A DNA stretch of 64,000 nt from NCBI GenBank assembly GCA_946800325.1, contig OX326957.1, forward strand, positions 16,800,591 through 16,864,590. The letters are read 5' to 3'. A program made the translations under genes and the position numbers. The notes beneath the pieces are model-generated. The model ran no database searches, had not been told where the DNA came from, and saw nothing but the letters and a program-made list of their open reading frames with translations. Positions 10,918 through 23,100 of the stretch are shown piece by piece. How positions within the stretch are numbered: the stretch's first letter is position 1; each line of letters begins with the position of its first letter. Origin of the DNA: Luzula sylvatica. Lineage: Eukaryota > Streptophyta > Magnoliopsida > Poales > Juncaceae.

Positions 10918-11515
10918 ATGCGGAATTCCTGGAAAAGAGAAAAGGGCTCGCTGATACCATCCAAGAAAACCATAGTTCTCCTTCTCTGTGTTTCTCTCCT
11001 CCTCTTATTCTTCTTCATTTACTCCACCTCAAAACCTATCCATACCAAACTTAACCTTCAAACAACAAAGATCCAACCTTTCGACTGTTACGCGTCCCCA
11101 CAAGCCTCCCCAATCTTCGCGAGTCTCGTAGAGGGCGTAAAGTACCCATTTTTCTTATCATTGTCGGATTTTGGATCTTTACCCGATAAGCCCCATAAAA
11201 AACATCGTTCGAATCCTTGAAGGAAAGCAATTCAGAAAACCCGATATATCGGCTACAATACAGGATTTACTCGAAACAAAGGATATGAAATCCAATAACG
11301 GGCTGGTTCTGGATATCGGATCCAACATAGGAATGGCAACTTTTGCAGCAGCAGTAATGGGTCATCAAGTCATTGCATTGAACCCATTTTTGAGAATCTA
11401 CAAAAGATTTGTGAAGGGATTTACTTCAATCGGGTTGCGGATCGGGTTACCCTTTACTCCGCTGCAGCCTCGGACCGAATTGGGGATGTCACGATTCACA
11501 AGGTCACGATTCTAC
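10918..11515 (+). pseudogene. FkbM-type methyltransferase, truncated and frameshifted
   Basis: The start resembles a plant type II membrane protein with an SAM-dependent methyltransferase domain. A basic N-terminus is followed by a signal anchor (IVLLLCVSLLLLFFFIYS, residues 20-37), then YASPQASPIFASLVEGVKYP and the SAM-binding VLDIGSNIGMATFAAAVMG. Three defects are visible. One extra A in the run near 11190-11196 shifts the frame after DKPHK. A missing base near 11378 restores it, after which IFENLQKICEGIYFNRV and SAAASDRIGDVTIHKV can be read. Homology stops abruptly near 11515, before the second half of the domain. Dead copy; the original would be roughly 300 residues or longer. Confidence 0.75.
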
Positions 11516-11565
11516 ATTAGAATTTCATTTTCATCTTATCTAAAATTCTATAACGATAAAATTCT

Positions 11566-11599
11566 ATAATCACAATTCATCTTACCGAATTGTGATTAT
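11566..11599. repeat. Perfect 13-bp inverted repeat
   Basis: ataatcacaattc pairs exactly with gaattgtgattat across an 8-base loop. It lies just after the point where the methyltransferase homology ends, and may be part of an unrecognised small element. Confidence 0.6.
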
Positions 11600-11719
11600 A
11601 TTTTTGATTGTTTTTTAATAGATCTTTCATTTCTAGTATAATTGCATTTGGTAGAGCAGAGATATATTATTACATTATTATTATTATTATTATTATTACA
11701 TTACGTTATTATAATTCTA

Positions 11720-12182
11720 AAGGGCTGCTGAGGAACTCTCATGTAGCATTGTCCTGTTGTACCTGTTACGTCATAATTTTTTTTATTATTATTTTTTTCA
11801 GATTTTTTTTCTTTTAGATTTCGCAGGGACTGTTGAGGAGCTGCCACGTTGCATGTCATGTTTTCGTCACGTTGTCATTAAATTTTTGGCATGCTCTTTG
11901 TCGGCCACCACCACCCCCCCTCATTTTTTTTTCCAGCTTTTTTCAATTTTGAGATTTCGCATAGCATATATGAAATTAAGATCTGTCACGTGGCATGTTC
12001 TTTGTCCGTCACATCGTCCTCATTTTATTTTATTTTTTTTTCAGATTTTTTCAATTCTGAGATTTTCGCAAGTCATATATGAAATTATAATGGCAACGCA
12101 CCCAAACGAAAAGAATAACAAAAACACAAAAAAATGCAATCAACTGGAACAAACCCGCGCAATTGCGCGGGAGTATCGCTAG
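11720..12182 (+). mobile_element. Helitron 3' end with internal tandem repeats
   Basis: The right end is a textbook Helitron terminus: an 18-bp palindrome (cccgcgcaattgcgcggg, 12153-12170), an 8-base spacer, then CTAG (12179-12182) followed by a host T. Upstream lie about three degenerate units of 110-150 bp, each with a gtcacgt...gcatgt block, a T-rich tract, cagattttttcaatt and gagatttcgca, as is common in non-autonomous Helitrons. The 5' TC end was not located; the point near 11512 where the methyltransferase gene breaks is only a candidate. No Rep/helicase is encoded. Confidence 0.75.
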
Positions 12183-12614
12183 TATCATACTAAAATAGGA
12201 AACAAGTTCAATATTTCGAAAAAAAAAATAAAAAATTCAATATTCCAAACTTAGAAGCAATAAAGTACATACATGGAAAGCAAACTAATAGGGCAGGGAA
12301 ATTAAACAAACCAACAAACAATTCAATAATATTCCCAGCTTACAAGAGATAAAATGTAAAAAAAACATGAAGTCGAGTGCACACACTAAAGCATAAAAGG
12401 TATAAATTTAACAAAACGATACAGAAAATAATAATTATTTTTGTCCCGAAATAAGAAGAATGGATGATAAATGCATTTCATCATATCCAATTGAATTGGA
12501 GAAGAAACTTCATAGAACCAAATACATCGAGATGTACGAGTCTGAAATGATCAAAACAAGATACTGTAACTATAAGGGCATAATTATGTATCCTTCACAG
12601 AATTTCAATAAATT

Positions 12615-12650
12615 AGTTTTTTTCTTGCACAATTGCGTGGGAGTCTTCGA
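12615..12650 (+). mobile_element. Decayed Helitron-like 3' end
   Basis: gcacaattgcgtgggagtct resembles the terminus at 12153-12182 with several substitutions that spoil the hairpin. It is suggestive only. Confidence 0.35.
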
Positions 12651-13909
12651 GTCTGTAATGATTTATTTTCACTAATATTTATTTGGATTCTACGTTTTTT
12701 GTCTAATTGTTCACACTTCTGTGCTTTCATATAATTTTGACCCCCTAATCTTGTTGAATATTGTAAAAAAATCTTTTGTTTTGTAAACTCCAAAAATAAT
12801 TCTCTACCAAATTTTTATTTCCAAATACCTCCCTATGAATGATATTAAAATTTTTTTACTAAAATATCTTTCTATTTTCATGTGTAATAATTAAAAAAAT
12901 ATTTTTTTTTATTTTTATGAATTTTATTAATTTTAAGAAAATTCATAAACATTTCTATGCATGTTGTGTTTATATAATTTTAATATTTCATTTATTATTC
13001 ATGAAAAACTAACAGCAAATAATAATAAAATAAACACCTCGAAAATATATTGATAGAAAAATATCGTTTTAAATCTCTAGTTTTTTATTTTCATTCTCTT
13101 TTCATGTATTTTTTTTAATAATTTCATGATATTTATTTTTTAAATATTTGCAATGTATTCTTTTAATATTGTTGTTCGTATATATAATGTACAAAATACT
13201 AAATTATATAAATATAACATAGAATAAATTTTTTTTAATTATTAAATGCTACAAATATTTTAGGATTTATCTAAAATTAAAAAAAAGTAATAATTTATTT
13301 TATTTACTACATATGTAAATTTATGGGTTTTTTTTTTAAATATCCAAAAAAATTAAGGATTTTTTTGAATTTTTTCATATTTAATTGAGACAAAAAATAT
13401 TAATGAACTTGGTCCACAATGATCAAGTTCAAATGAAAAATCAACTAATTTGAAATTTTTGGTCAAGATCAAATGATTCATATTAACATGATAATTTTGT
13501 CTTTCTATAGAAGCAAATATTTTTTATAAAATTATACATAAAATATTTATTAAAACATAAGAACAAAAATTTAGAAAAATAAATCGAATGAGTGTGCTTA
13601 TGAAATGTTAAGAAGAAGAAAAATATAAAAATAGGTCAAACCTGTCATTAGAAGCTAACCATTCCATTGCTCTGTAAATACAAAGAAAAAGAAAAAGGAA
13701 AATATATTACACCACAAAATGAAGCCAAAAAATATGTCAATTTTAAAAGTTCGACAGAGACGTGTAAACAAATAAATTTATGTTTCAAGAAGGAAAAGTA
13801 AAAGAAAAAAATATATTGTTTACAAATTCACAAATTTCAACTAACAAGCAACAAAATTTAAAATTTTCATATGAAATAAAGTGAAAGTTCGATGGGAAAT
13901 GTGCATACC
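12651..13909. other. AT-rich intergenic sequence with a dispersed repeat
   Basis: No gene seen. The stretch 12960-13170 matches 28390-28610 in inverted orientation, with shared blocks such as tttatataattttaatattt, aataaaataaacacct and aaatatttgcaa. This is an unclassified repeat family, one copy of which lies inside the NLR intron. Confidence 0.6.
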
Positions 13910-16601
13910 TTAGAAATCCTCCCTCCTTGGGGTTCTTTCAAGTTTCGGACATGCACTTATATCAAAATGCTTTAACGATGCAAAAACTTCTGGTCCCCCA
14001 ATTGATTGTAACTCGATGCAACCCCAAATGTACAAATTCTCGAGATTCCTAATCACATTATGATCTGAAATAGAGGTTAGGCGACGAAAGCTATGTATTT
14101 TCAAGTTGGTAAGGGAGGTGAGATTTGGCAAGATGCTGGAAAATCGATCTTCCAGTTGGCCACACGATTTGAGCGATAGGAATTGGATGGACGGTGGTAA
14201 TGCCATCTCACTTGAACAAATAAGATTGGGGCAGTTATGTATTTCCAAATCCTCGAGTGATGGTAAATTTGTTGGCATCAAACAATTTTCGAGATCTGTT
14301 AGTCTCGAACAGTTCCAAATTGCTAACGTGGTGAGGCAATGAGGGAGGCAAGGCACGGTTGTAATGTTATTCGAATCAATATATAAAAACATTATATTTG
14401 TTAAATAATCATTCTGCAGCCAATCAGGAAAAGTTTTTCCTTTGTAATACCAAATATGCAGTGTTTTGAGGTTGGGATGCGGGCATAAACCCTCAAGCAC
14501 CTCTTCATCGGATTCATTGCTTGTAGTTTCAAAACTATCCCATTTTAAAACCAACTTACTAACTAATTCTTTCTTGTTTAGTTCAGCTTCTTGAGCTTCA
14601 CTCTTGTTGGAAACATTTCGAAGTTTATTAATTTCCAATTCTCCGTATATTCCATTTATGAACTTTAATGCTCCAACTGTATTATTATCCCCTTTCGTGA
14701 TTGTAATTCTTAGTTTGTCTGATTGGATTGCTTTCGCAAGATTCGGAATATTACCAACCAATGAAATATTTGGAAATCGATCCGCATCTTCAACAATTTT
14801 ATCCGGCAATATCAACAATTTTATGCTAATTAGCCGATTAGAATATTTAGGAAAACATTTAAAATGTTTGCAACCCTCCATATTCAAAAATTCCAGTTTG
14901 TAAAGTTCACAAAATGAGTCAGGTAATTGTTCAATACCGGTATGAGAAACATCCAAGTACCGTAGATGCTTTAGATTGCCAATGCTGTCAGGTAACCGCT
15001 TGACTTTATTAGATTTAGAAAGAGATAAAGAACAAACATTTGTAAATTCTCTACACCAGCTTTTGATTGCATTAATCCCACAAGTCCCACCTGGTCGGAT
15101 TATAAGAGAGTGTAATTTATTACATTTAGCTATTTTTTTAAAGCTCTTTAGTTTGAATTCACGATTGAATATCGATAAATGTCTTATATCATTGTTAGAT
15201 ATTTTCCTTTCAAAATTCTCATTTTCAATTAAAAAACACTCATCCTTTGTTATGAGTTGAGCTACATCATGCATCAGGTCATGAATCACATATTCTTTAT
15301 TCTTTTCGGGTGCTTGTCCAAAGAAACACCTGTTAAGTAAGGTGTGGATATAATTTTTGGCAACAATCTCGGCTTGTGCCAATTGTCGTGGGTCGATAAA
15401 ACCTTCACTTATCCAAAACCGTATGAGCTCAGTTTCCTTAAAGTTATAATCTTTAGGAAATAATGAACAAAAAGAGAAACATTTCTTCAAATGAGATGGT
15501 AAATATTGGTAACTCAATTGAAGTATGGGCAAAATGCCACCATCCTCTTGTGGCAATTGCCAGATTTCACTGTCTCTAATATTCCTCCAATGTTGCTCAT
15601 TTAAATCAATTCCCAAAAGACCTCCTAGTGTTTTTGCAGCAAGTGGGGACCCATTCAGCTTGACAATAATTTCTCTACCGATGTTTTCTAATTCCGGATA
15701 GTTTTCGGAGTTGGTGCTACGAAATGCACAACTCTTAAAGAAATCCCAATAAATTTTTGGTTCTAATCCCTTCAAGGTTATACGGTTCATATTGTCTGTT
15801 TCCGTTATATCGGCAGTCCTATGGGATCTAGTGGTAACTATGACCATGCTTCCTTTACCCCCAATATCTCTTAATGGTGCGAAGAAACGATTCCAATCCG
15901 ATTCAGACTCGCTCCAAACATCATCCAGAACTAGTAAAAATTTACAAGATTCTAAACAATTCACCATGATATTTTGGAGAACATCTAAATTACTAGTGGC
16001 ACGACAATTCTTTTTTTGAATATGGATGCCTGCACACTCTATTATTTCTTTAGTTAACCTTACTACATCAAAGTTGTCAGATACACAAATCCATATTATC
16101 TTAAAACGATCCTTGACATTTTTTGAAACCACTTGGGCAAGAGTAGTCTTTCCGACCCCTCCAATGCCAACAATTGCCAAAACCCTCAAATTTTCTCTTT
16201 TGTCCATACCACCACTCTCAGGAGTATCGATCATTTTGTTTTGCCTAGTTCTCTTTCTAGTTCTCTTTCTACTGCTAGATCCACCAGTTCTGTTTTCTAC
16301 TAACCTAATCACCTGATTTAGTTCATCCTCATGACCAAGGGGTTGCATTGAACTTATCACCATATTCAATTCTTCAACACGGCCAAACATTTCGGAGTCC
16401 ACAATGGATGAGGTTTGTGGTCTAGCAGTCTTGCTAAACTCGTTGGGGTCTTTGGGTATATCGTACACATCACACAGTTCTTTAAGTTCATCACAAACTT
16501 TGTTCAGCTTATCATGGACCTCTTTCACCTTCCTTGGGTAACCACTCAACCAGTTTACAACATTAGTAGTGCAAGAAGAAAGAAGTTCACGTGTTGCGTT
16601 C
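13910..16601 (-). CDS. CC-NBS-LRR disease-resistance protein, main exon (NB-ARC and LRR)
   Basis: Encodes the ATP-switch and leucine-rich-repeat part of an intracellular immune receptor that detects pathogen effectors. Residues are numbered on the joined protein. They show P-loop GIGGVGKTT (258-266), RNBS-A WICVSDNFDV, kinase-2 LLVLDDVW (335-342), RNBS-B MVIVTTR (365-371), the GLPL position as GSPLAAK (430-436), RNBS-D CFSFCSLFPKD (487-497) and the MHD motif (556-558). LRRs follow from about 600 to the end. All switch residues are present and the frame is open throughout. Read alone it lacks most of the CC domain. An acceptor (caacaacag before 16601) joins it in phase to the CC exon at 29680-30017. 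A basic stretch SSSRKRTRKRTRQNK (221-235) before the P-loop is unusual. Right after the stop codon there is a good splice donor (G/GTATGC), so an intron in the 3' UTR is possible. Confidence 0.9.
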
Positions 16602-17100
16602 CTGTTGTTGGATTAAGCAACAATAAGTAAGAAGTATGTTGAAAATACTATAATAATTTTATAGTTGGCAATCACATTTTTCAAATCATAGTTATTTTTC
16701 TATCATGATTTTGCTAATTCATTGGTTGGAGTTTATTTCCAACTAGGATGAGTTAATTTTCACATTTTTCGTTATGTTTAAGAATATTTTGTCATATTAA
16801 CCTCTTTTATATTTATATGAGTTCATATATAGCATGTGTCAGTGTGGTGTGGAATAATGCTACGCATCAAGATACCACAGCATGATTGACAATGGGATAA
16901 TGAGTTAGCATAGACATGTATGAAATTTCATCGAATCACATTGCATCACATCAAAAAAAAATACAAATCCCCTAAGACATCATGATTATATCATGTTGTG
17001 AGGATGATGTATATTTTTCTATGTGTCGTGTAACAAAAGTTTATATTAACTCATGTCGTGAAACAAAAGAAAAAGAATGTTCACTAGAAGAGATGCCGGT

Positions 17101-18468
17101 TGTTGATCCAAATATCCTATGGTTTGATTATTTCAAAACACTGTCAACACTAACGTTTGCATCTAGAACAATGTAGAAGAAAATCAAGGTACAACAATCA
17201 AGGAGGATCAAAAGAAACACAAGTGAAGAATCGTGTAGATCACTCAAGACAAATAGAAGAAAAGGAAGGCGAAGAAAGAATTCAAGGATCAAGATGTCGA
17301 AGCCTTCCGTGAGTTGGGATCGCCACAAATGAACCTTAGGTATACCCTAGTACATCTCAAAACCATCAAGGTCAAAAGATAAACTCAAAAACATAATGAA
17401 AATGGAAATGGAAAATGGCTAATCATCATACCAGTATAGTGTTCGTTCGAACTAACCCACACGTGCGTTCGAACTCACTGGTTCGTTCGCACATACAAAA
17501 TACCCAGTTCGAACGAACTATCTACCGGCGATGTGATAAACCAACACATTTAAATAGTTCGTTCGAACGAATAAGATTGTTCGTTCGAACCTACTTACCA
17601 TGCAAATCATGTTCGTTCGATCGATCAACTGTTGTCGTTCGAACGAACATCCCACTGGCAAATGTAAAATACATACAATTTAATAGTTTGTTCGAACCAA
17701 CTTGTCAAGTACACCATGTTCGTTCGAACGTACCATCTTGTCAGTTCGAACGAACCATCACGTTTATAGAGGAATCTTTTAAACGGCTAGGTCAAACTAG
17801 TAGTTCGTTCAAACGACCATAAATGTCAGTTCGAACGAACTATGTATTTTGAGCACAAACTGAGGTTGTTCTATATATGATATAAATAGAACACGTCACA
17901 GTTTTTCTCTCTCATCTTTTCACAAAAATTCATTCTACATTCAAAAGAGAGAAAAACCTCTAGCCTTGATTTTCAAATCCCTTGATAGCTTGAGTAAACC
18001 TTCTAGATCCAAGATCTATCTTCGAATCAACTCTTCTAAACGATTCCCAACTCACGTGACCGATCACGGTGTAGTTCGTTTTAGAAACTTTGTAATAGGC
18101 TAATACTACGATTGTAAAGCTCGCTATAGATCGATAAAAAAACCGTGTAAATCGATCTAGGCAAAATCTTGCACGAGTGAGTTGAAATTCAATCGAAAGC
18201 CACAAAAGGCGCAAGGCATTCCCGGAGACGTAGGTACTTGCTACAAATCGAATCGGTCGATTAAACAAGTAAAGGGTGAGTTAAAGCTACCAAGCAACCA
18301 CCTACCGAACTCCGTAATCAACATCTTGTGTCAACTTATTTACGGTATTTGCATCGCATTAATTCATATCATTCAGCTTCCGCTAAATTAGGAATTGGTA
18401 TACCGTAGTGCAAAAATTATACACTAGGATTACCTATTCACCCTCCTCTAGGTTAGAATTAACCAACA
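17101..18468 (+). mobile_element. Solo LTR of a copia-type retrotransposon (1368 bp)
   Basis: Starts TGTTGATCC, ends CCAACA and is flanked by an exact 5-bp duplication ccggt (17096-17100 and 18469-18473), with no internal region: the product of LTR-LTR recombination. The U3 part (17440-17845) holds over a dozen copies of the palindromic core GTTCGTTCGAACGAAC or half of it. A TATA-like tatataaatag-type box lies near 17875-17890 (gatataaatagaac). The end region (attcaccctcctctaggtt) resembles SIRE/Maximus LTRs; that assignment is tentative. It is antisense to the NLR gene, within its intron. Confidence 0.9.
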
Positions 18469-18539
18469 CCGGTCATACTTTAATATTTGTTGAGAGGTAC
18501 ATATTTTGGTATTTCACCTCTCAAAGATAGAAGAAACAA

Positions 18540-18685
18540 AAATAACTAGACATTACTTACAGAGTTACACTTAGGCTCGGCCCGACGATTTGAAACGGAC
18601 ATTACTTACAGAGTTACACTTACAGAGTTACACTTACAGAGTTACAGAGTTACAAAAATAACTAGACATTACCAACACCGGTCAC
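18540..18685 (+). repeat. Short tandem repeat block beside the solo LTR
   Basis: The unit acttacagagttac repeats about five times, and aaaaataactagacattac occurs at both ends of the block. After it, ccaacaccggtca repeats the junction sequence at 18464-18475, so the solo-LTR boundary was partly duplicated. Confidence 0.75.
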
Positions 18686-18894
18686 GTATATTATTATAAA
18701 ACTTTATAAATATAAATTTGATGAAATGAATATTATTTTAAATTGCATCATTTTTACCAAATGAGATTTAACAAATTACTAGTTTCTTAGGCAATCATTC
18801 ACATTTAAACAGACTAACTCTGCTGTCATCATAATCCGAATACTAGAAGTGTGTATATTTAATAAGAACCTAGTTTCTTATTGGGGTTATATAT

Positions 18895-19163
18895 CCCAAC
18901 ATCAAAAAAAGAATCTTGATGAGGTGGCAAAAAGAGGTATAGTGGGTTGTTTAGCCTCTCTAATTGACTCGATTAAATATTAATTGACACGTTTAATTGA
19001 CACGTAAATAATTTATAACATGTTAATATTAGTACATGTTAATTGACGTGTCAATTCAATTAAACGATCAATTAATATTTAATCAAATCAATTAGAGAGG
19101 CTAAGCAAACGACTTAATCCCCCTTTTGCCATCTCATCAAGGCTTTTTTTTGTTGATGTTGAG
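18895..19163. mobile_element. Foldback MITE (about 269 bp)
   Basis: An almost symmetrical inverted repeat. The left arm (cccaacatcaaaaaaaga, cttgatgaggtggcaaaa, agcctctctaattga) pairs with the right arm (tcaattagagaggct, ttttgccatctcatcaag, ttttttgttgatgttgagg) with its centre near 19025. I did not find a convincing target duplication. Confidence 0.75.
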
Positions 19164-19674
19164 GGGCAAAGTATATTTTCCCTTTCTTATTCTATTTGGT
19201 TTTGTGGATTGTTGTAAACAGGTCAGGTTTTCTCAATTTCTTATATATATGCCTTCTCTCTTCCAATTTAATATAGATATATTCGTTTCTAATAAATATA
19301 ACTTGACTAGCTATTCAGGATGGACAATTAAATGATATGCACTGTGCGGGTTGCCAACCCTGTCAAGAGGACGGGTCGGTTCTGCTTACACTTCACAACC
19401 TTGTCATCAAAGGAGGCAATTCAAGAGAAGAAAAGAAAAACACTAGCCGACCCAAAATAAGCTTAGTTGCTTCGTCATCGAAAGAAGGACCTACGAAAAA
19501 AAGACTGGTAGGAAGCACTTAAAGGAATTCTGCCACCTTGTCAGCATAGCCAATTAAGAAGAGGAGGCAGTCAAAAGCGAGTAGGGGTATCATGAGAAAT
19601 GGGAGTGGAAGGAGGCTATGGAGGTGGCGGTTGTTAGGTTTGTCCAGACCCACAATATGTGTGTGTGTGCTTCA

Positions 19675-19720
19675 GAGAGAGAGAGAGAGAGATAGAGAGA
19701 GAGAGAAGAGAGAGAGAGAA
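19675..19720 (+). repeat. (GA)n microsatellite
   Basis: An imperfect GA dinucleotide tract with two interruptions. Confidence 0.9.
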
Positions 19721-20160
19721 CATTGTAAGAGATGTTGAAAGGATCGAAACAGTTGATCACACATAGAGGAAATACTGTCACCGGTGAGGGAGACTCTGAC
19801 ACAACAATAAATAAGTCGACAATAAGGTGTTGACTAAAGAAATAAGATCATAACAATAATTTTATCAAATGCTGAAATATGTTTATTTTTTTTTACAGCT
19901 CAAATATCAAATTTCCGACTAACTACTACTAGATGATCACTTCACTCTTTATTTGAAAAAACACTTTCTATTTTGTGACTTGATGCAAAATGAAAATCAA
20001 GACCAATTATTTATACTAAAAGAAGGACAACTCTAAATTAAGCATAAAATTATGTCGTCAATATTGCTAATTGTCAAAGAGTGCAACCAAAAAGAAGTGC
20101 CAAAGAAAAGGAGAGAGGATGGTACCGAAGAAAAGACCACCAATCAACAAGAGAGGGAAT

Positions 20161-23100
20161 TGTTGAAATATAAACTTAATTAAAATATTTTTATAATATT
20201 ATGTTTTAGGTTCATGTTTTATTGAATTCAATGTATGAGTGTGAAAGGTCAAGTTCATCTAGGGAATACGATTCATGAACTTGATATTAGTGAGAAGTTA
20301 ATGTGACAGTTAAATGTGATTCATGTATGTTTGAATTACCTAGCTTATAAATAGGATCTCATTTCATTTGTAAGGGTAAGAAAATAAGAGAGAAAAAATA
20401 ATAGAAACAACTATTGAAATTTATTAAGAACAATTGTTCTTTCTTTCTCCATTAAAATATGAATATTGTAAGCTTATTCCAACAAATTGGTATCATAATG
20501 AATGACGAATTCTGAAAAAATATCATTGGGGGGTATTCCACTACCACGGCTGACGAAAACCAACTACAACAACTGGAGCATCCAAATCCGAGCACTACTT
20601 GGAGCACAAGATGCATGGAAAGTTGTCGAGAACGGTTACACAGAACCGGAGAATATCGAATCTATGACGATAAATGAAATCAAGACATTACGGCAGACAT
20701 GAATGAAGAACAAGACAATGCTATACATACTGTTCCAAGCGGTTGAGGAGTCGGAGTATGAGAAAATAGCAAGTGCGACAACTGCTAAGGACGCATGGAA
20801 TACGCTGCAAAAAGTTTTCAAGGGAGCTGACCGAGTAAAACAAGTGAGACTTTAAACTCTACGCGGTGAGTTGGAAGGTATGAAAATGAAGGAGTCGGAA
20901 GGTGTATCCGACTACATCACTCGTGTGCAAACCGTTGTAAATCAGCTCAAGTGCAATTGTGAACCTCTAAAGGACTCGAGGGTCGTGGAGAAAATTTTGC
21001 GGTCACTAACGGACATCTTTGAGAATGTTGTGTGTGCCATCGAAGAGTCAAATGATCTAGATGAGCTAACTATCGATGATCACGCTAGATCGCTGGATCG
21101 CTGGATCGCTAGAAGCACACGAGCATCGTAAGAAGAAGAAGAAAAATGAGTCGCTCGAGGAGGTCTTACAAGCCAAAGCGACTATCAAGGACGATGAAGC
21201 GATATTTATCCAACATAATCGAGGGAGAGGGCACAGCCGTGGAGGTTGTGGTTTTGGTCGCGGGGGAGGCCGCGATCATAGTGAGAAATAATTATGTAGA
21301 AAATAGCCACCTTAATCAACATAATTGGCGGGGTCGAGGACATGGTCATGGAAGAGGCGGCCAGTCAAATCGAGCAAATGTCGAGTGCTACAATTGCGGG
21401 AAAACTGGGCACTACGCAAAAGAGTGCTGGTCCGAGAAACGAGTATATGAAAATGCGAATCTGGCGGAAAAAGAAGAAGAGCAAAATCATGGCATTCTCA
21501 TGATGGCTTATAAGAGTACCATTTCGGACATCGACATGGTATGGTATCTCGATACATGCGCAAACAATCATATGTGCGGACACAAACATCTCTTTGTGGA
21601 GATGCAAGAAATAGAAGATGGACACGTGCCGTTTGGTGACGCGTCGAAAGTCCAAGTGAAAGGAAGAGGTAACATATGTTTTTCCATAAAAGGTGATAAA
21701 GGAGGTTCAATAGAGGATGTATATTACGTGTCCGACATGAAGAGCAACATCCTTAGCATGAGATAGTTATTGGAAAAGAGATATTCGATTTCCATGAAAG
21801 ACCGAATGATGCACTTGAAGGACAAGAGAGGACAGTTAATTGCATGCGTTGAGATGGCCAAGAACCGCATGTTCAAGCTGAACTTGAGAAGCATAAAAGA
21901 AGCATAAAAGAAACATAAAAGAAACATATTTGCGGTGGTCTAAAGGAGTTAGCAAAGAAGGACATGGTACATAGACTGCCGAACATGGATTATGTTGGCA
22001 AGTTTTATGAGGGTTGTGTACTCGGTAAGCATGCGAGAAATTTATTTCAAACGAAGACATAATTTCAAGCGAAGAAGCCCCTCGAGTTGGTGCATAGCGA
22101 CATATGTGGGCCAATTACCCTATGTCACTCGGTGAGAAGAAGTACTTCCTCACTTTCATTGATGATTACACAAGAAAGACATGGATTTATTTCTTGAAGG
22201 AGAAGTCCGAGACGTTTGAAGTGTTCAAAAAGTTCAAGATTTTGGTTGAGAAGATGATCGGGTTTTACATCAAAGCTTTATGGTCCGATAGAGGCAGAGA
22301 GTATATGTCAACTGCCTTAATGAGTTATTGCGAGGAACAAGGAATCAAAAGATTCTTGACTGCACCTTATTCACCGCAGCAAAACGGTGTAGCCGAGAGG
22401 AAGAATCAAACTATTCTCGACATGGTTCGATCCATGTTGAAGAGTAAAGACATGCCAAAAGAATTTTAGGCATAAGTAGTGCAATTTGCCATTTATGTAC
22501 AAAACCGCTGCCCACATACGAGAGTTGCGAATGAAACACCACAAGAAGCTTGGAGTGGAGAAAAGCCAACGGTATCGCACTTAAGGGTTTTTGGTAATGT
22601 GGCGTATGCGCAATTACCAGATCAAAGAAGGACCAAACTTGATGCTAACAGCAAGAGATACGTATTCATCGATTTTGACGAGAAGACAAAGGCTTTTAGG
22701 CTATTCGACCTAATTGCAAAGAAGATTGTAGTAAGTCGGGATGTACAAGTGAATGAAGAAATCATATGAGATTGGAACGATCAAAAGGAGATGGCGCATG
22801 AGGAGGAGAAAGGAGAATCATCAACATCAACGCAATTAATTAAACCAACCAGCCCCTCATCGTCCATTGATGAAGAAGAACCGAGACAACCGTGAATGAG
22901 GAGCTTGCAAGACTTGTACAATGCAACAAGCGAGGTACACCTTGTATGTCTTTTGGCGGATGCCGATAACATTTCTTTTGAAGTGCCAGCGAGAGATAAG
23001 AAATGGCAAACCGCAACGGATGAGGAAATAAGCGTCATTGAGAAAAATAAAACGTGTGACTTGGTGAAGTTGCCGTAAGGTTATAGGCCCATTGGAGTAA

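Noticed and set aside
16549..16551. Start of the NLR protein at the TTG before SGYPRK
   Set aside because: Not an ATG. The frame continues upstream to an acceptor site and pairs in phase with the CC exon.
17415..17822. A 135-codon frame rich in FVRTN and FERT
   Set aside because: It comes from the palindromic GTTCGTTCGAACGAAC repeats in the solo LTR U3. It is not a gene.
19337..19522. A small gene with CAGCQPCQEDG
   Set aside because: A short frame without recognisable homology, splice context or neighbouring coding sequence.
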